A DNA stretch of 64,000 nucleotides from Jilunia laotingensis (GTDB lineage: Bacteria > Bacteroidota > Bacteroidia > Bacteroidales > Bacteroidaceae), in the NCBI RefSeq assembly GCF_014385165.1, contig NZ_JACRTF010000001.1, positions 2,170,001 to 2,234,000 on the forward strand, given 5' to 3'. Shown in pieces: positions 36,712 through 47,035 of the stretch. Made by a program: the position numbers and the translations under genes. Within the stretch, counting starts at the first letter, position 1. Every line of letters begins with the position of its first letter. The notes beneath the pieces were generated by a model. It saw nothing but the letters and a program-made list of their open reading frames with translations, was not told the origin of the DNA and searched no databases.

Positions 36712-37584
36712 TTACTCCATGGTGAACCGTTGCGAACCGATCAGCGTTCCGTCAGCGAAGATGTCTACCCGGTAGTTGCCTGCCGATAGATATTCTTCGA
36801 CATTCCAATATACGGTGATAGGTTGCTCTTCCCCGTTATATTCTATATACTTCTTGATGGAGTAGGGAAGTGTCCGGTTCTCGTATTCAAATGTGTTGGC
36901 GGCATTTTTGGTCAATACCTCGTTGTTCGGCTTATATATGTTAATGTAGAGTGTACGCTCACCGGTTTCTGCCGTGATATTCTTGACGATGGTGAAACCT
37001 ATGGCGAATTTGACCACGTCTTTTATCTTCTTCGCTTTTTTATCACGCTTGTTCTTCGGCTCTATCCAGATGTTCGTGGCATCCAGTTGTGCAGCCAGCG
37101 TTACCTTTTTATTCAGGTTTTTCTTTTCTTCCGACAGGTTGCTTATCTGGCGCGAAGCATCGTTATACTTCTTGGTTACTTCGGCTATTACCTGTTTTTG
37201 CTGGTTGGTCAGTTTGTTCAGTGAATCTATCTGGTTGATGTAACCTATCATGATCTTGCGCAACGATGCCAGCTCTTTTTTTAACCGGCGTATTTCGGTG
37301 GCATTGCTGCTTTTCACCGTGCGAAGTTCTTCGAGCAATCGTTGTGTCTTTATCTGTTCCTGCTCCAGCAAGACGGACAGTGAGTCGTTGGAAACAGTCA
37401 GTTTTAGTTCATCATATTGTTGGGCGAAACGGGTGTATTCATTTTCCAAATCCTCCTTTTCCAAAGCAAACTCTTCGACAAGTTCACGATTGCTTTGCTT
37501 CTCGTTGAACAACAGATAGGTGAGCCCGACAAGTGCTATCACCAGTACCGATACGGCGACTATAAGCAGGGTTTTCTTATTCAT
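36712..37584 (-). CDS. Membrane-anchored coiled-coil protein, function unknown
   Basis: 290 residues. An N-terminal membrane helix at about 7-26 is followed by a long coiled coil (about 30-170, heptads rich in Leu, Glu, Lys) and a C-terminal beta domain (about 180-290, ending TVYWNVEEYLSAGNYRVDIF). This design fits a periplasmic protein tethered to the inner membrane. I do not recognise a family with known function. It is transcribed alone, away from mdh. Confidence 0.7.
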   Translation of the reverse strand: MNKKTLLIVAVSVLVIALVGLTYLLFNEKQSNRELVEEFALEKEDLENEYTRFAQQYDELKLTVSNDSLSVLLEQEQIKTQRLLEELRTVKSSNATEIRRLKKELASLRKIMIGYINQIDSLNKLTNQQKQVIAEVTKKYNDASRQISNLSEEKKNLNKKVTLAAQLDATNIWIEPKNKRDKKAKKIKDVVKFAIGFTIVKNITAETGERTLYINIYKPNNEVLTKNAANTFEYENRTLPYSIKKYIEYNGEEQPITVYWNVEEYLSAGNYRVDIFADGTLIGSQRFTME

Positions 37585-37691
37585 ATTTTATAGTTTAGAT
37601 GATAATTCGTACTTCAATTCATACCGATCCATCTTTCATGAGGGCGTGTCAAAAGCTGTCGCTTTAGGCGTATGCTCATGAATAATTGCTG

Positions 37692-37699
37692 CAAAAGTA
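37692..37699 (-). promoter_or_regulatory. -7 box for the coiled-coil protein gene
   Basis: TACTTTTG on the minus strand, about 108 bases upstream of the start at 37584. No clear -33 element. The 323-bp gap 37585-37907 otherwise holds only this and the mdh promoter. Confidence 0.45.
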
Positions 37700-37851
37700 A
37701 TCATTTCGGCAGATAGCGCATAGAGGACGCGAAGATTTTTCTCCTGTCGGGGTCGCTTTTTAATCTTCCCGCTTTGTTCGATCCCCCGAAAGGAAGGTTG
37801 CCTTTAACTAAAATTATTGCGGAAATATTTCTTTAATAACGATTATCGTTG

Positions 37852-37859
37852 TACTTTTG
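37852..37859 (+). promoter_or_regulatory. -7 box of the mdh promoter
   Basis: TACTTTTG, 49 bases before the mdh ATG, fits TAnnTTTG. A T-rich stretch lies at the -33 distance. Confidence 0.55.
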
Positions 37860-37907
37860 TCCACACAAAAGATGAAACTAATTATCAACTTTTAAAAAAT
37901 AGATATT

Positions 37908-38849
37908 ATGTCAAAAGTAACCGTAGTAGGCGCAGGTAACGTAGGTGCTACATGTGCAAATGTACTCGCTTTCAATGAAGTAGCAGACGAAGTAGTAATG
38001 CTTGACGTTAAGGAAGGTGTTTCCGAAGGTAAAGCAATGGATATGATGCAGACAGCTCAACTGTTGGGATTTGACACTACCCTTGTAGGTTGCACCAATG
38101 ATTATGCTCAGACTGCAAACTCTGACGTTGTTGTTATCACTTCAGGTATTCCTCGCAAACCGGGTATGACTCGCGAAGAACTGATCGGTGTGAATGCCGG
38201 TATCGTAAAATCCGTAGCCGAAAACGTTTTGAAATATTCTCCTAACGCAATTATCGTAGTTATCTCTAACCCGATGGATACAATGACTTATTTGTCATTG
38301 AAGGCTTTGGGGTTGCCGAAAAACCGTATCATCGGTATGGGTGGTGCTTTGGATAGCTCACGTTTCAAATATTTCTTGTCTCAGGCTTTGGGATGCAACG
38401 CTAACGAAGTAGAAGGTATGGTTATCGGTGGTCACGGTGATACGACTATGATTCCTTTGACTCGTTTTGCTACATACAAAGGTCTGCCTGTAAGCAATTT
38501 CCTTTCAGAAGAGAAACTGAACGAAGTGGCTGCCGCTACCATGGTAGGTGGTGCTACGTTGACTAAATTGCTGGGTACTTCCGCATGGTATGCACCGGGT
38601 GCGGCAGGAGCGTTTGTAGTCGAATCTATCATCCACAACCAAAAGAAGATGATTCCTTGCTCTGTAGCTCTTGAAGGTGAATACGGAGAAAGCGATATCT
38701 GCTGTGGAGTTCCTGTGATTTTAGGTAAGAACGGCATCGAAAAGATCGTTGAGCTTCCGTTGAACGAAGAAGAAATGGCTAAGTTCAAAGCAAGTGCTGC
38801 TGCTGTTCGCAAGACTAACGCTGCCTTGAAAGAAGTAGGCGCTCTTTAA
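37908..38849 (+). CDS. mdh: NAD-dependent malate dehydrogenase
   Basis: 313 residues, the normal length of the LDH-like MDH group. Rossmann motif GAGNVGA at 8-14, Asp33 for NAD binding, the malate-specific loop IPRKPGMTR with Arg83 and Arg89, Asn121 in SNPMD, Arg152 and the catalytic His176 in GGHGD. It interconverts malate and oxaloacetate in the cytoplasm, part of the fumarate/succinate branch used by Bacteroides. Own promoter and strong terminator, so a single-gene unit. Confidence 0.97.
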   Translation: MSKVTVVGAGNVGATCANVLAFNEVADEVVMLDVKEGVSEGKAMDMMQTAQLLGFDTTLVGCTNDYAQTANSDVVVITSGIPRKPGMTREELIGVNAGIVKSVAENVLKYSPNAIIVVISNPMDTMTYLSLKALGLPKNRIIGMGGALDSSRFKYFLSQALGCNANEVEGMVIGGHGDTTMIPLTRFATYKGLPVSNFLSEEKLNEVAAATMVGGATLTKLLGTSAWYAPGAAGAFVVESIIHNQKKMIPCSVALEGEYGESDICCGVPVILGKNGIEKIVELPLNEEEMAKFKASAAAVRKTNAALKEVGAL

Positions 38850-38874
38850 TTTAATCGATAGATAAGTAACGCAG

Positions 38875-38909
38875 GTGGCGGTTCTCTGAATAAGGGAGCC
38901 GCCACTTTT
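38875..38909 (+). terminator. mdh terminator
   Basis: GTGGCGGTTCTC pairs with GGGAGCCGCCAC around a 7-base loop and is followed by TTTTG. Confidence 0.85.
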
Positions 38910-38984
38910 GCATTCAAGGGGGGCGTATTTTCGAAGATATCTTTTTGGGTGGTGATTGAGACGGCATTGTATGGAATAAATGAC

Positions 38985-38992
38985 TATATTTG
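38985..38992 (+). promoter_or_regulatory. -7 box of the first TPR-AraC regulator
   Basis: TATATTTG lies 18 bases before the start codon, leaving a very short leader. The paralogous gene at 49489 has the same box at a similar distance. Confidence 0.55.
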
Positions 38993-39009
38993 CGAAAAAA
39001 CCGGGGTAA

Positions 39010-40701
39010 ATGATGCCGATAAAACTGTTTTTTATAATATTGCTCCTTCTACCGAACATTCCGTTGTGGGCTATGGAAGCAGAAACCGAGGTCAGTTCAG
39101 CACAGATATTAATGCAGAAAGGGGAAGCGTGTCTCAAGGATAGTAATTGGATGGAAGCATTGGACTATTTTGAAAAATTGATTCCTCTGTACAAACAACA
39201 CCCTGAAATTGATCCCGGACTTTTTGCCAAGGGATTCTGTTCTGCCGGGAATATCTGCCAGGTCAAAGAACGGTATATCCAGGCGCTCGATTTTTATATT
39301 TTGGGTTTGCAAGCATCCGAAAGAGCGCGGGACGATGGCGTGTATAACCGTTGCTTGGGAAATATCGGTAACATTTATTTGGCCTTTAACGATTATGATA
39401 CGGCATTGCTCTATTACAACAAAGGATATGATCGTTGTGTGACCGCGAAAGATTTTGATCGGCAGGTTACGTTTCTGACCAACATGATCAGCACCTATTG
39501 CTACATGCACCAGCCGGACAAGGCAAAAGAATATTTCCAGAAACTAATGAAGCTTCCCATGAAAGATATGAAAATGCAGACCTTTCATAATCTTTATAAT
39601 CAAGCCATCATTGCCCAGGCAGAGAAAAACTATGCGGGTGCGGTCTATTTTCATAGGCAGGCGTTGGAGTATGCCGACCGAAATGTTTTGGATAAACGTT
39701 TTGTTGTGGCCGCATACAGGGAGTTAAGCAATACCTACCGGGAAAAAGGGGAACTGGCTCAAGCGATCGACTGTTTGAAAAAGGGGGAGGAAGTGGCCGG
39801 AAGGTATGGATATACGTTACAGAAGATCGAGTGCTATAAACTGTTGTCGGAACTTTATAGTCTGAAACAGGATAGTAGTTTGGCAAGTCATTACCGCATT
39901 CTTTATGTTTCGTTTACCGATTCGGTCAATCAACAGGAATATAATAAGGTGAAGAATAAGCTTGTGAAATATGAGGAACAGCAGAATAGTTCCATTATCG
40001 GGAAGTTGAGCGGACAAATAAATATGCAGCGATGGATAATCGTGTTTGTTACTATCTGCTTTTTTATCGTTTTGATTCTGATAATCTTTATTTTCCGCCA
40101 AAACAAGAAATTGCAACGAGCCTATCATACCTTATTCAATAGGAACAGTGAACTGATCGATTCGGACGAGATGTACAGGCAGATGCAACAGAAATATCGT
40201 ATGTTGGCGGAACAGTTTAAGAAATACAGGGAGGACTTTCCGCCTTCGGTTCCCGCGACTCAGGCAAAAGAGGTAGAAGAGGAATCGGTGGACAAAAAAC
40301 TGCCGCTTGCACTGAGTTCGGAACTTACTGAAAAGTTGCTGGAGGATGTTCTCAAAGTGATGGAAGATGAAACATACATCTTTGATCCTGATTTCGGCTT
40401 GAATCAGTTGGCAAAGTTAGTGAATTCGAATACCAAATATGTTTCATGGGTCATTAATGAAACCTACAATAAGAACTTCAGGACTTTCTTGAATGAATAC
40501 CGCATCCGTGAGGCCAGCAAGCGGTTGTTGAATGCGGAGAAATATGGTAGCTTTACCATTCAGGCTATCGCGGAAGGGATAGGATTCAAATCCGTAGCTA
40601 ATTTTGTGGTTGCTTTTAAGAAGAATGTCGGCATTACTCCGTCTCTTTACCAGAAAATGGCGCGTAAGGAGATTGCAGATGAAGAAGAGGAAGAGGGGTG
40701 A
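39010..40701 (+). CDS. Membrane-spanning TPR regulator with AraC-type HTH
   Basis: 563 residues (start at the first of two adjacent ATGs). Signal peptide 1-22, TPR repeats at about 30-300, one membrane helix at 342-362, a short coiled coil, and an AraC-family DNA-binding domain at about 455-550 (NQLAKLVNSNTKYVSWVINE, FRTFLNEYRIREASKRLL, IAEGIGFKSVANFVVAFKK). The sensor half should be periplasmic and the DNA-binding half cytoplasmic. It is very similar along its length to the protein at 49489-51186. It faces the GLUG-repeat gene tail to tail. Likely controls the flanked surface-protein genes. Confidence 0.88.
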   Translation: MMPIKLFFIILLLLPNIPLWAMEAETEVSSAQILMQKGEACLKDSNWMEALDYFEKLIPLYKQHPEIDPGLFAKGFCSAGNICQVKERYIQALDFYILGLQASERARDDGVYNRCLGNIGNIYLAFNDYDTALLYYNKGYDRCVTAKDFDRQVTFLTNMISTYCYMHQPDKAKEYFQKLMKLPMKDMKMQTFHNLYNQAIIAQAEKNYAGAVYFHRQALEYADRNVLDKRFVVAAYRELSNTYREKGELAQAIDCLKKGEEVAGRYGYTLQKIECYKLLSELYSLKQDSSLASHYRILYVSFTDSVNQQEYNKVKNKLVKYEEQQNSSIIGKLSGQINMQRWIIVFVTICFFIVLILIIFIFRQNKKLQRAYHTLFNRNSELIDSDEMYRQMQQKYRMLAEQFKKYREDFPPSVPATQAKEVEEESVDKKLPLALSSELTEKLLEDVLKVMEDETYIFDPDFGLNQLAKLVNSNTKYVSWVINETYNKNFRTFLNEYRIREASKRLLNAEKYGSFTIQAIAEGIGFKSVANFVVAFKKNVGITPSLYQKMARKEIADEEEEEG

Positions 40702-40713
40702 GGCGTTGATGTG

Positions 40714-40758
40714 AAATCACCCTTACTCTGCTACACTGCATTGAAGTAAGGGTGATTT
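40714..40758. terminator. Two-way terminator between regulator and GLUG gene
   Basis: AAATCACCCTTACT (40714-40727) and AGTAAGGGTGATTT (40745-40758) form a perfect 14-bp stem with A/T-rich flanks, between genes that converge. Confidence 0.75.
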
Positions 40759-40826
40759 GAAAGTATCGAGGCTTTTCAAACAGCCTTTTCTTTATCATTC
40801 ATTCCGGTATTGTGTCCGGGAAGGTA

Positions 40827-43800
40827 TCAATATCTTTCTTTTACATTTTCAGTGGTCCCGTCATCATAAGTCCTCACTACGATATAGATGTTGCCACGTT
40901 CCGGCTGTTCTTTTATCAATTTGATTCCCGATACGGTGTAATATTCCTTTTTGATAACGACTTTCCCGTCGGCAGTAGTTTCAATGCCGGTAGGCGTATT
41001 CAGCTTGAGATTGATATCTTTATAGAGATCACCGATGGTTGCCGTCAGGATGATCTCTTCGAGCTTGCCGGGTTTTACGCTGATTTTATTTCCATCTATC
41101 GTGATTGCTTCGGAACTACTGTTCCAAACTATGCCCTCGGGAGTTCCGACAAAGAAATCTTGTGTCACATTGGACGGAGTATCTTCATCGGTAAGAACGA
41201 CAACCGCTGCGGATATCTTTGCGAAATCATTGACGCTGCCTTCAAGCATCGGATAGGTGTAATCGTCTCCGTTCAGCCAACCTGTTCCCAGATCCAGTTT
41301 CCCCATTTCGGCATTGCTTATCAGAGTGCCGATAGAATCGATTGCCATGGATTGTTCGTTCAGGGCATACACTTCTTCGGCAAGATTGTATTGCCACGTC
41401 TTTCCATTCACGTCTCCTACAAAATTACCGGATAATGTATCGAGGCGGGTCACTTCACCCGAATTGTAGCAGTGGTCGAAACAAGTACCGTAAGTGATGA
41501 CTCCGGTCGTTTGGTTAATGCTGCCGTTGAATGCTTGTCCTACTAAACCGCCTATCTGGCTCTTTCCATCTATTCTGCCGCTATTGTAGCAGTTGACGAA
41601 GCTTGCTTTCGACATTCCGGCCAATCCTCCTACCTGACAGGACGTTTTCTCATCATCGCCCGTACTGGAGATCGTCCCCATGTTGGAGCAACCGGTGATC
41701 GTAGCCGGATAATTACCCGTTCCGAACAGTCCGCCTGCCGCATTTTTCTGGGCAGTTACCGCTCCGGCGTTCCAACTGTTGCTGATAATGCTGTTGGCTC
41801 CTCCGAGATTGGATGAGATACCTCCGATATAGGTAGTGCCTTCTACGCTTCCCGTGTTGTAACAATTCTCTATAGTCATAAAGTTGGTCATGTTGCCGCA
41901 TATGCCTCCTCCATTGTTGGCCAATGCGGAGATTGTGCCTTCGTTATAACACTGCTTTATCTGAATGCGGGTCTCTTCTTTAGCTGCGCCTGCGAATCCG
42001 GTGATGCCTCCTACGTTGGCACATTTTTCGGCTGTGATGTTACCGGTATTATAACAATTGCTGATGATGGATGCGGGGGCTACCACTCCGATGATACCGG
42101 CCGTACCGGCTGAACTTCCGGTGGCGTTGGTGGTGATATTACCTGCATTATGGCAATTATCGATGGTACATAATGTGCTACTTGAAGCTCCTATGATTCC
42201 GGCTGCATTGTTCGTTGCCGATATATCTGCTGTATTGAAACAGCCGGTCAGACGGATATCTTCTTTTCCCGTTGTCGTACCGATGATGCCTCCGGCCGTG
42301 GCTTTGCTTGCGGTGATAGTTCCTTTATTATAGCATTCATAACAGGATACGGCATTCGCTTTGGCTACAATTCCGCCCAAAGTAGTTGTTCCTTCGATGT
42401 TACCTTCATTTCCACAGGCTTCGAAAGAAACACCGGCTTCGCTTTCAGCGGCTATACCAGCGGCATATCCGGTCTGCGCGTTGATCTCACCATAATTGAT
42501 ACAGCCGGTCAACTTTCCAGATGTTTTTACGATGGCAGCGATTCCGGTAGCATAATTGCTGGTGGTCGATACGTTAGCCCGGTTGACGCAGTTGTTCAGC
42601 GTGCCTGCTACTTCACCTGCCAATCCGCCTACATGCGCTTTGGTGGAAGAGATACTACCTTCACCGATGGTTAAGTCTGAAACCATGCCTTTTGCCCCGA
42701 TACGGCCAAAAACACCGAGATAACCTTGGGTGTCATCTTTGAAGCTGATATTATTCAGCGACTTCTCATTTCCGTCCATGCTACCTTCGAAAGCGGTAAT
42801 GCCATCCCCTGCCATCGGGGTGAATGCCTTATCTTTGAAGTCGATGTCGTTGGCAAGACGGATATGTTTACCCTCCATGTTTTGATAAGTCACCGGTATA
42901 TATTCCGCCAGTGCATTCCAGTCCTCGGCACTCTTTATGAGGTAAGGAGCTTCAGCCGTACCCATTCCTTCTAATGGAACAGCCGGAAGTTTGGTCAGGA
43001 TAATGGCCTTGGTCAAATGGGCTGAAGTGGCGATCAGAGTGTCGTAAGTTACTTTCTCAACCGATTCGGGTACTTTTACCGTCGATCCGTCAAGCGTAAA
43101 GGCACTCCCTTGTTTCAATGACCAACTAAAGCCTTCCGGAGCATGTAAAGTGATGTCCGATTGCAGATTGCCTGCATTCTCGCCCGTTGCGATTTGTACG
43201 ATGATTTGTGAAGCGTCTCGAGCTTTCTCCTCGTTGGCGAATAGTTTCAGTATCGGGTAGCGGTTTTCGTTCATTTCCCAGATTTCAGCCGGGAAGTTGC
43301 TAAGTTCGCCTTTTGTCAGGATGGAAGTTGCTACACTGTTGATCCCTTCAAAACGGGTGTTGTTTGAGCCGCCATAGGGGAGCAATTGTCCGTCATAATA
43401 ATTATTGTCGAGTACGTACTGGCAGGATGCACTGAATTCTCCGCTGAATGCTCCGCGGGAAGCTACGTCCTCCGTAATGATTGTACCGTAATTGATGTTA
43501 TTGGCTATCGTTACATCTCCGTTCGAACCGGACATGCTGACATAACCGCAGATACCTCCTACACGCTTCTCGGCTTGTATTGTCCCGGTGTTTACGTTAT
43601 TCTGGAGGGCAATTTTGCCATAAGCATTCATTGTTCCGACAATGCCACCGGCTACGGTACGTGCAGCGGTCGGCATGAAAGCCGATAGTTTTTCTACGAT
43701 AATGGTTCCGTCATTCTGGCAATTTTCTACAGTTCCGGCATTGGTTCCTATGATACCGGCTGCGCAATTATAACCGGCTCTGATGGTTCCGGCATTATAA

Positions 43801-46800
43801 CAGTTGCGGACGGTTCCTTCACCCAATTGGGAATTTGTGCCGCAAATCGCACCGATAGTTCCGCTATAAGCTGTTATGTCGGCATAGTTCTTACAGTTTT
43901 CTATCAATCCTCCGTAGTTTGAACCGACGAAAGCACCTGATAGTGCCCAGTATTCAAATGTGCAATCGCTGGCTATGTTCAGATTGCTGAGTGACCCTCC
44001 ATTTCCGAGCCGTCCGATAAATCCGAGGAATGGATTACTGTTAGAATTATCCGGTACACCCCAGCCGTCTTCCGAATCTTCCGGAGTTGTTTTCCATATT
44101 ACCCCTGTTAGTTTCATCCGGTGGAGAGTGAATCCGCCTCCGTCAAAATGCCCGTAGAACTGGTGGTTGGAATCTTTTGGATCGACGTTGATGCCTTTGA
44201 ATGCTTCATCGTATTCGAGATCGATGTCATTGGTCATCTTGAAATAAGTATCCCGGTAAGCCTGTTTCACTTCCGGGCTGGTGAGTTCGGACAGTTTTAT
44301 CAGGTCGGCTTTGGTTTTGATGAGGAATGGGTTTGCTTTGGTTCCTTCTCCTTCAAAATCGCTAGTAGAAGTAATGGTAAGGATATACGATCTTGTATAT
44401 TTGCCATTGGCTATAAATAAGGTGTCTTTTCCGTTTCCGGTGAGGTGGACGGTTGTTGCGTCTTGTAAGGATGCAGCATGCCCTTTGCTGTACAACTGGC
44501 CCTGTCCGTTTCCAGCGTCCAGATAGAATCCAGCGGTGCTTTCACCACCTAATTTCAAGGTGAAGTCTTTGGTCACTTTATATACATTGTCAGGAGTGGT
44601 TTCATCCAATAAGATGGCCGATACGCTCAAGTCTGCAATGGCACCTGTTTCCAGGCCTTTCAAACGTGGGTAGAAGCCTTCGGCAAATATCCATGCACTT
44701 TCAGGGAATCCTTCGGGACCTGAGGCGGAAGTTAGTTGCCGGGTGAGCATACCATATTTCTGGGAACCGAAATCGATCATTTGTTTGTCATAATATACAT
44801 TCTCGATCACGGGTGCTGCCGTTTGCTGTATAGCTCCGATCGTTTCACGTGTCTCTGTTTCGGGTTTGTATCCGGCGGTTTCTGCTACTACCGTGCCAAC
44901 TGTATAGCAATTGCGGATGGTGGAGTGCGCTACGAGTTCCCCGGTCATGATGTTTCGGTTGTCATTGATGCCTCCGGTGATACCACCTACCGCTTTGCCA
45001 GCTGGTTGGCTGACATATCCGCTGTTGTAACAATTGGTTATGTTTCCGATCAGATAACCGGTAATACCTCCCGTGGAACCTTGCAACCCGATACCTGCTA
45101 CTGTGCCTACATTATAACATTGACTGATGTTTCCTTTGTAACAATCGCCCACGATGCCACCTAAGTATAGTGTACCTCCAACGACGGTCGCTGTCCCAGC
45201 GAAGTAGCAGTTGGTTACTGAAGCTTGTTCCAGGTACAGGGCGCCAACGAGACCTCCGCAGGATTCGATGCTGGCGGAGTTGGAGGCGGCTATAACTGTG
45301 GCATCGGAGAAGGAATTACTGAGTTCACCGTCTATCTGTCCGGCGATTCCTCCTACACAACCTTCCAAACCGATAACCGTTCCTGAGAAGTTACAATTAC
45401 TTATATTAGTGGCTCTGCCGGCAATACCTCCTGTTACCGACTGGGCTTGATTCTGTACGGTACCCGATACCTGACAGTTTTGGATACTGCCCAGACACCA
45501 GCCGGCAATGCTCCCCGTCCATTTAACATAGGATTTGATATCGGCTTTTTCTAATCTGAGATTCTTGATGATACCTGCTGTATCTACACGACCGAACAGG
45601 CCGGCTATGCCGCTGTTAATCGACTGATTCAATCCGGTGATCGTCTTTCCGTCTCCGTCAAAGGTTCCGGCAAAGCATTGCGACCAAGCATTTCCGATAG
45701 GGTCGAGTCTGAAATCCTCCAAATCGATGTCGTTGGCCAGTTTGAAATATTTACCCAGATAAGATTTAGTGTGTTTATTAGCACTGCCATAAATCAGTTC
45801 TTTATCATTATTTACTCTGTAGGCAAGCAATACGAGTTCATCTTTACCTTTGATCAAATAAGGGTTACTTTCGGTACCTTCCCCTTCGAATGTGTCGACC
45901 GGCAATTTGGGATATTTGATGGTGATGTCGGTGGTAATTTTACCATTGATGTGATTGCCGATGTAATATTTCTCTGATTGGATCGTCCAGGGACCCCAGT
46001 TTAAGGTGTGATCGTCTCCATTTCCGTAGATGAAGACACCGGTGGTTCCGGCATTCCAATCAACGGCATAGGTATAATAATCTTCGTTGGAATTGTTTCT
46101 GAAAGCCAGTTGTGAAGCTATTGAGAAGGACTGGTCTTCATTAAGTATGACTTCGATAGACTTACCGTGGTCGGCAAAATTTAGTACAGACAGCAAGTTG
46201 TCTGATTTCTGTGTCAGCAATACCGGGTATTCAATGTGGCTGTTGTCACGTTCATCGCAGCTCATGGTGGCATTCCCTCTGATCAAGGTGCAATCGTGGT
46301 ATACACCGAAAATTCCGTTTGCATTTTCTCCTGCGGTCACAAATATTCCCCAAGAGTCTGTAAATTCGATTCCGTCTTTTGAGATTGTTCCCATGATGTC
46401 TTTCGTTTTACTTCCCTGAATCTGCTTTTCGACAACGGTAACCCAGCGGATGTCACAATCGCCATAAGTCTTATGGGTAAATGCTTTCTGGTAAGGGATA
46501 GCTATCGTATTTTGCGAGAAGTCGACTTTGGCCTTCAAATCGACACCTGTGTCCCAGAAGTTCTTGAGCAGGATGGTGTTGTCATCAACTTTAGTTATGG
46601 TGACTGAGTTGCCTGCATCGGGTAGTTGGTTGGGCACTAAGGAAGGATATTGCGCAATCCAAGCTCCTAACAGGTCGTTCATTGTTAATGTTCCCTGTTC
46701 GATGGTTTTGGCAGAGTGCCTGTCAGCTTTTTCTATTTGAGAGGTAGGTCTCAAGTCGTTCGTTCTGATAGGCACCAACCTTTTTATAGAAGGCAGTTCA

Positions 46801-46907
46801 GGAGTTGCGATACTCTTTGCCACCGTTTGACTTTGGGCTGCCACATAAGTTGGAAACAGCATGCATACCCATAAAAGTAGTTTCCACATAGTAGTACTTT
46901 GTTTCAT
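40827..46907 (-). CDS. Giant GLUG-repeat surface protein
   Basis: 2026 residues from ATG 46907, which gives a signal peptide (MWKLLLWVCMLFPTYVAAQ); a longer frame to 46955 would bury it. After an N-terminal beta domain come three blocks, each opened by a Gly-x-Gly-Thr-x-x-x-Pro-x-Leu-Ile-Lys pattern (GTESNPYLIK, GTKANPFLIK, GTAEAPYLIK). Together they carry about 24 GLUG-type repeats of the form GGIxGxxxGxIxNCYNxG. The repeats should build a right-handed beta-helix stalk. The C-terminus (GIETTADGKVVI, RGNIYIVVRTYDDGT) resembles a sorting tail. Adhesion is a likely but unproven role. Confidence 0.85.
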   Translation of the reverse strand: MKQSTTMWKLLLWVCMLFPTYVAAQSQTVAKSIATPELPSIKRLVPIRTNDLRPTSQIEKADRHSAKTIEQGTLTMNDLLGAWIAQYPSLVPNQLPDAGNSVTITKVDDNTILLKNFWDTGVDLKAKVDFSQNTIAIPYQKAFTHKTYGDCDIRWVTVVEKQIQGSKTKDIMGTISKDGIEFTDSWGIFVTAGENANGIFGVYHDCTLIRGNATMSCDERDNSHIEYPVLLTQKSDNLLSVLNFADHGKSIEVILNEDQSFSIASQLAFRNNSNEDYYTYAVDWNAGTTGVFIYGNGDDHTLNWGPWTIQSEKYYIGNHINGKITTDITIKYPKLPVDTFEGEGTESNPYLIKGKDELVLLAYRVNNDKELIYGSANKHTKSYLGKYFKLANDIDLEDFRLDPIGNAWSQCFAGTFDGDGKTITGLNQSINSGIAGLFGRVDTAGIIKNLRLEKADIKSYVKWTGSIAGWCLGSIQNCQVSGTVQNQAQSVTGGIAGRATNISNCNFSGTVIGLEGCVGGIAGQIDGELSNSFSDATVIAASNSASIESCGGLVGALYLEQASVTNCYFAGTATVVGGTLYLGGIVGDCYKGNISQCYNVGTVAGIGLQGSTGGITGYLIGNITNCYNSGYVSQPAGKAVGGITGGINDNRNIMTGELVAHSTIRNCYTVGTVVAETAGYKPETETRETIGAIQQTAAPVIENVYYDKQMIDFGSQKYGMLTRQLTSASGPEGFPESAWIFAEGFYPRLKGLETGAIADLSVSAILLDETTPDNVYKVTKDFTLKLGGESTAGFYLDAGNGQGQLYSKGHAASLQDATTVHLTGNGKDTLFIANGKYTRSYILTITSTSDFEGEGTKANPFLIKTKADLIKLSELTSPEVKQAYRDTYFKMTNDIDLEYDEAFKGINVDPKDSNHQFYGHFDGGGFTLHRMKLTGVIWKTTPEDSEDGWGVPDNSNSNPFLGFIGRLGNGGSLSNLNIASDCTFEYWALSGAFVGSNYGGLIENCKNYADITAYSGTIGAICGTNSQLGEGTVRNCYNAGTIRAGYNCAAGIIGTNAGTVENCQNDGTIIVEKLSAFMPTAARTVAGGIVGTMNAYGKIALQNNVNTGTIQAEKRVGGICGYVSMSGSNGDVTIANNINYGTIITEDVASRGAFSGEFSASCQYVLDNNYYDGQLLPYGGSNNTRFEGINSVATSILTKGELSNFPAEIWEMNENRYPILKLFANEEKARDASQIIVQIATGENAGNLQSDITLHAPEGFSWSLKQGSAFTLDGSTVKVPESVEKVTYDTLIATSAHLTKAIILTKLPAVPLEGMGTAEAPYLIKSAEDWNALAEYIPVTYQNMEGKHIRLANDIDFKDKAFTPMAGDGITAFEGSMDGNEKSLNNISFKDDTQGYLGVFGRIGAKGMVSDLTIGEGSISSTKAHVGGLAGEVAGTLNNCVNRANVSTTSNYATGIAAIVKTSGKLTGCINYGEINAQTGYAAGIAAESEAGVSFEACGNEGNIEGTTTLGGIVAKANAVSCYECYNKGTITASKATAGGIIGTTTGKEDIRLTGCFNTADISATNNAAGIIGASSSTLCTIDNCHNAGNITTNATGSSAGTAGIIGVVAPASIISNCYNTGNITAEKCANVGGITGFAGAAKEETRIQIKQCYNEGTISALANNGGGICGNMTNFMTIENCYNTGSVEGTTYIGGISSNLGGANSIISNSWNAGAVTAQKNAAGGLFGTGNYPATITGCSNMGTISSTGDDEKTSCQVGGLAGMSKASFVNCYNSGRIDGKSQIGGLVGQAFNGSINQTTGVITYGTCFDHCYNSGEVTRLDTLSGNFVGDVNGKTWQYNLAEEVYALNEQSMAIDSIGTLISNAEMGKLDLGTGWLNGDDYTYPMLEGSVNDFAKISAAVVVLTDEDTPSNVTQDFFVGTPEGIVWNSSSEAITIDGNKISVKPGKLEEIILTATIGDLYKDINLKLNTPTGIETTADGKVVIKKEYYTVSGIKLIKEQPERGNIYIVVRTYDDGTTENVKERY

Positions 46908-47026
46908 ATAACGATTGGTGAGGTCAGATTGGTCAATACCCAGTAAGATTCCCAATGAACGGCAGCAGACCTCTTTATCTGTCGTATTGAAAATCTTTCA
47001 ATATTAATTAGTTCTTTATATGTCCG

Positions 47027-47034
47027 CAAAGCTA
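47027..47034 (-). promoter_or_regulatory. -7 box of the GLUG-repeat gene
   Basis: TAGCTTTG on the minus strand, just after the M6 gene stop and about 120 bases before the GLUG start codon. It suggests the giant gene can be transcribed apart from the protease gene. Confidence 0.45.
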
Positions 47035-47035
47035 T

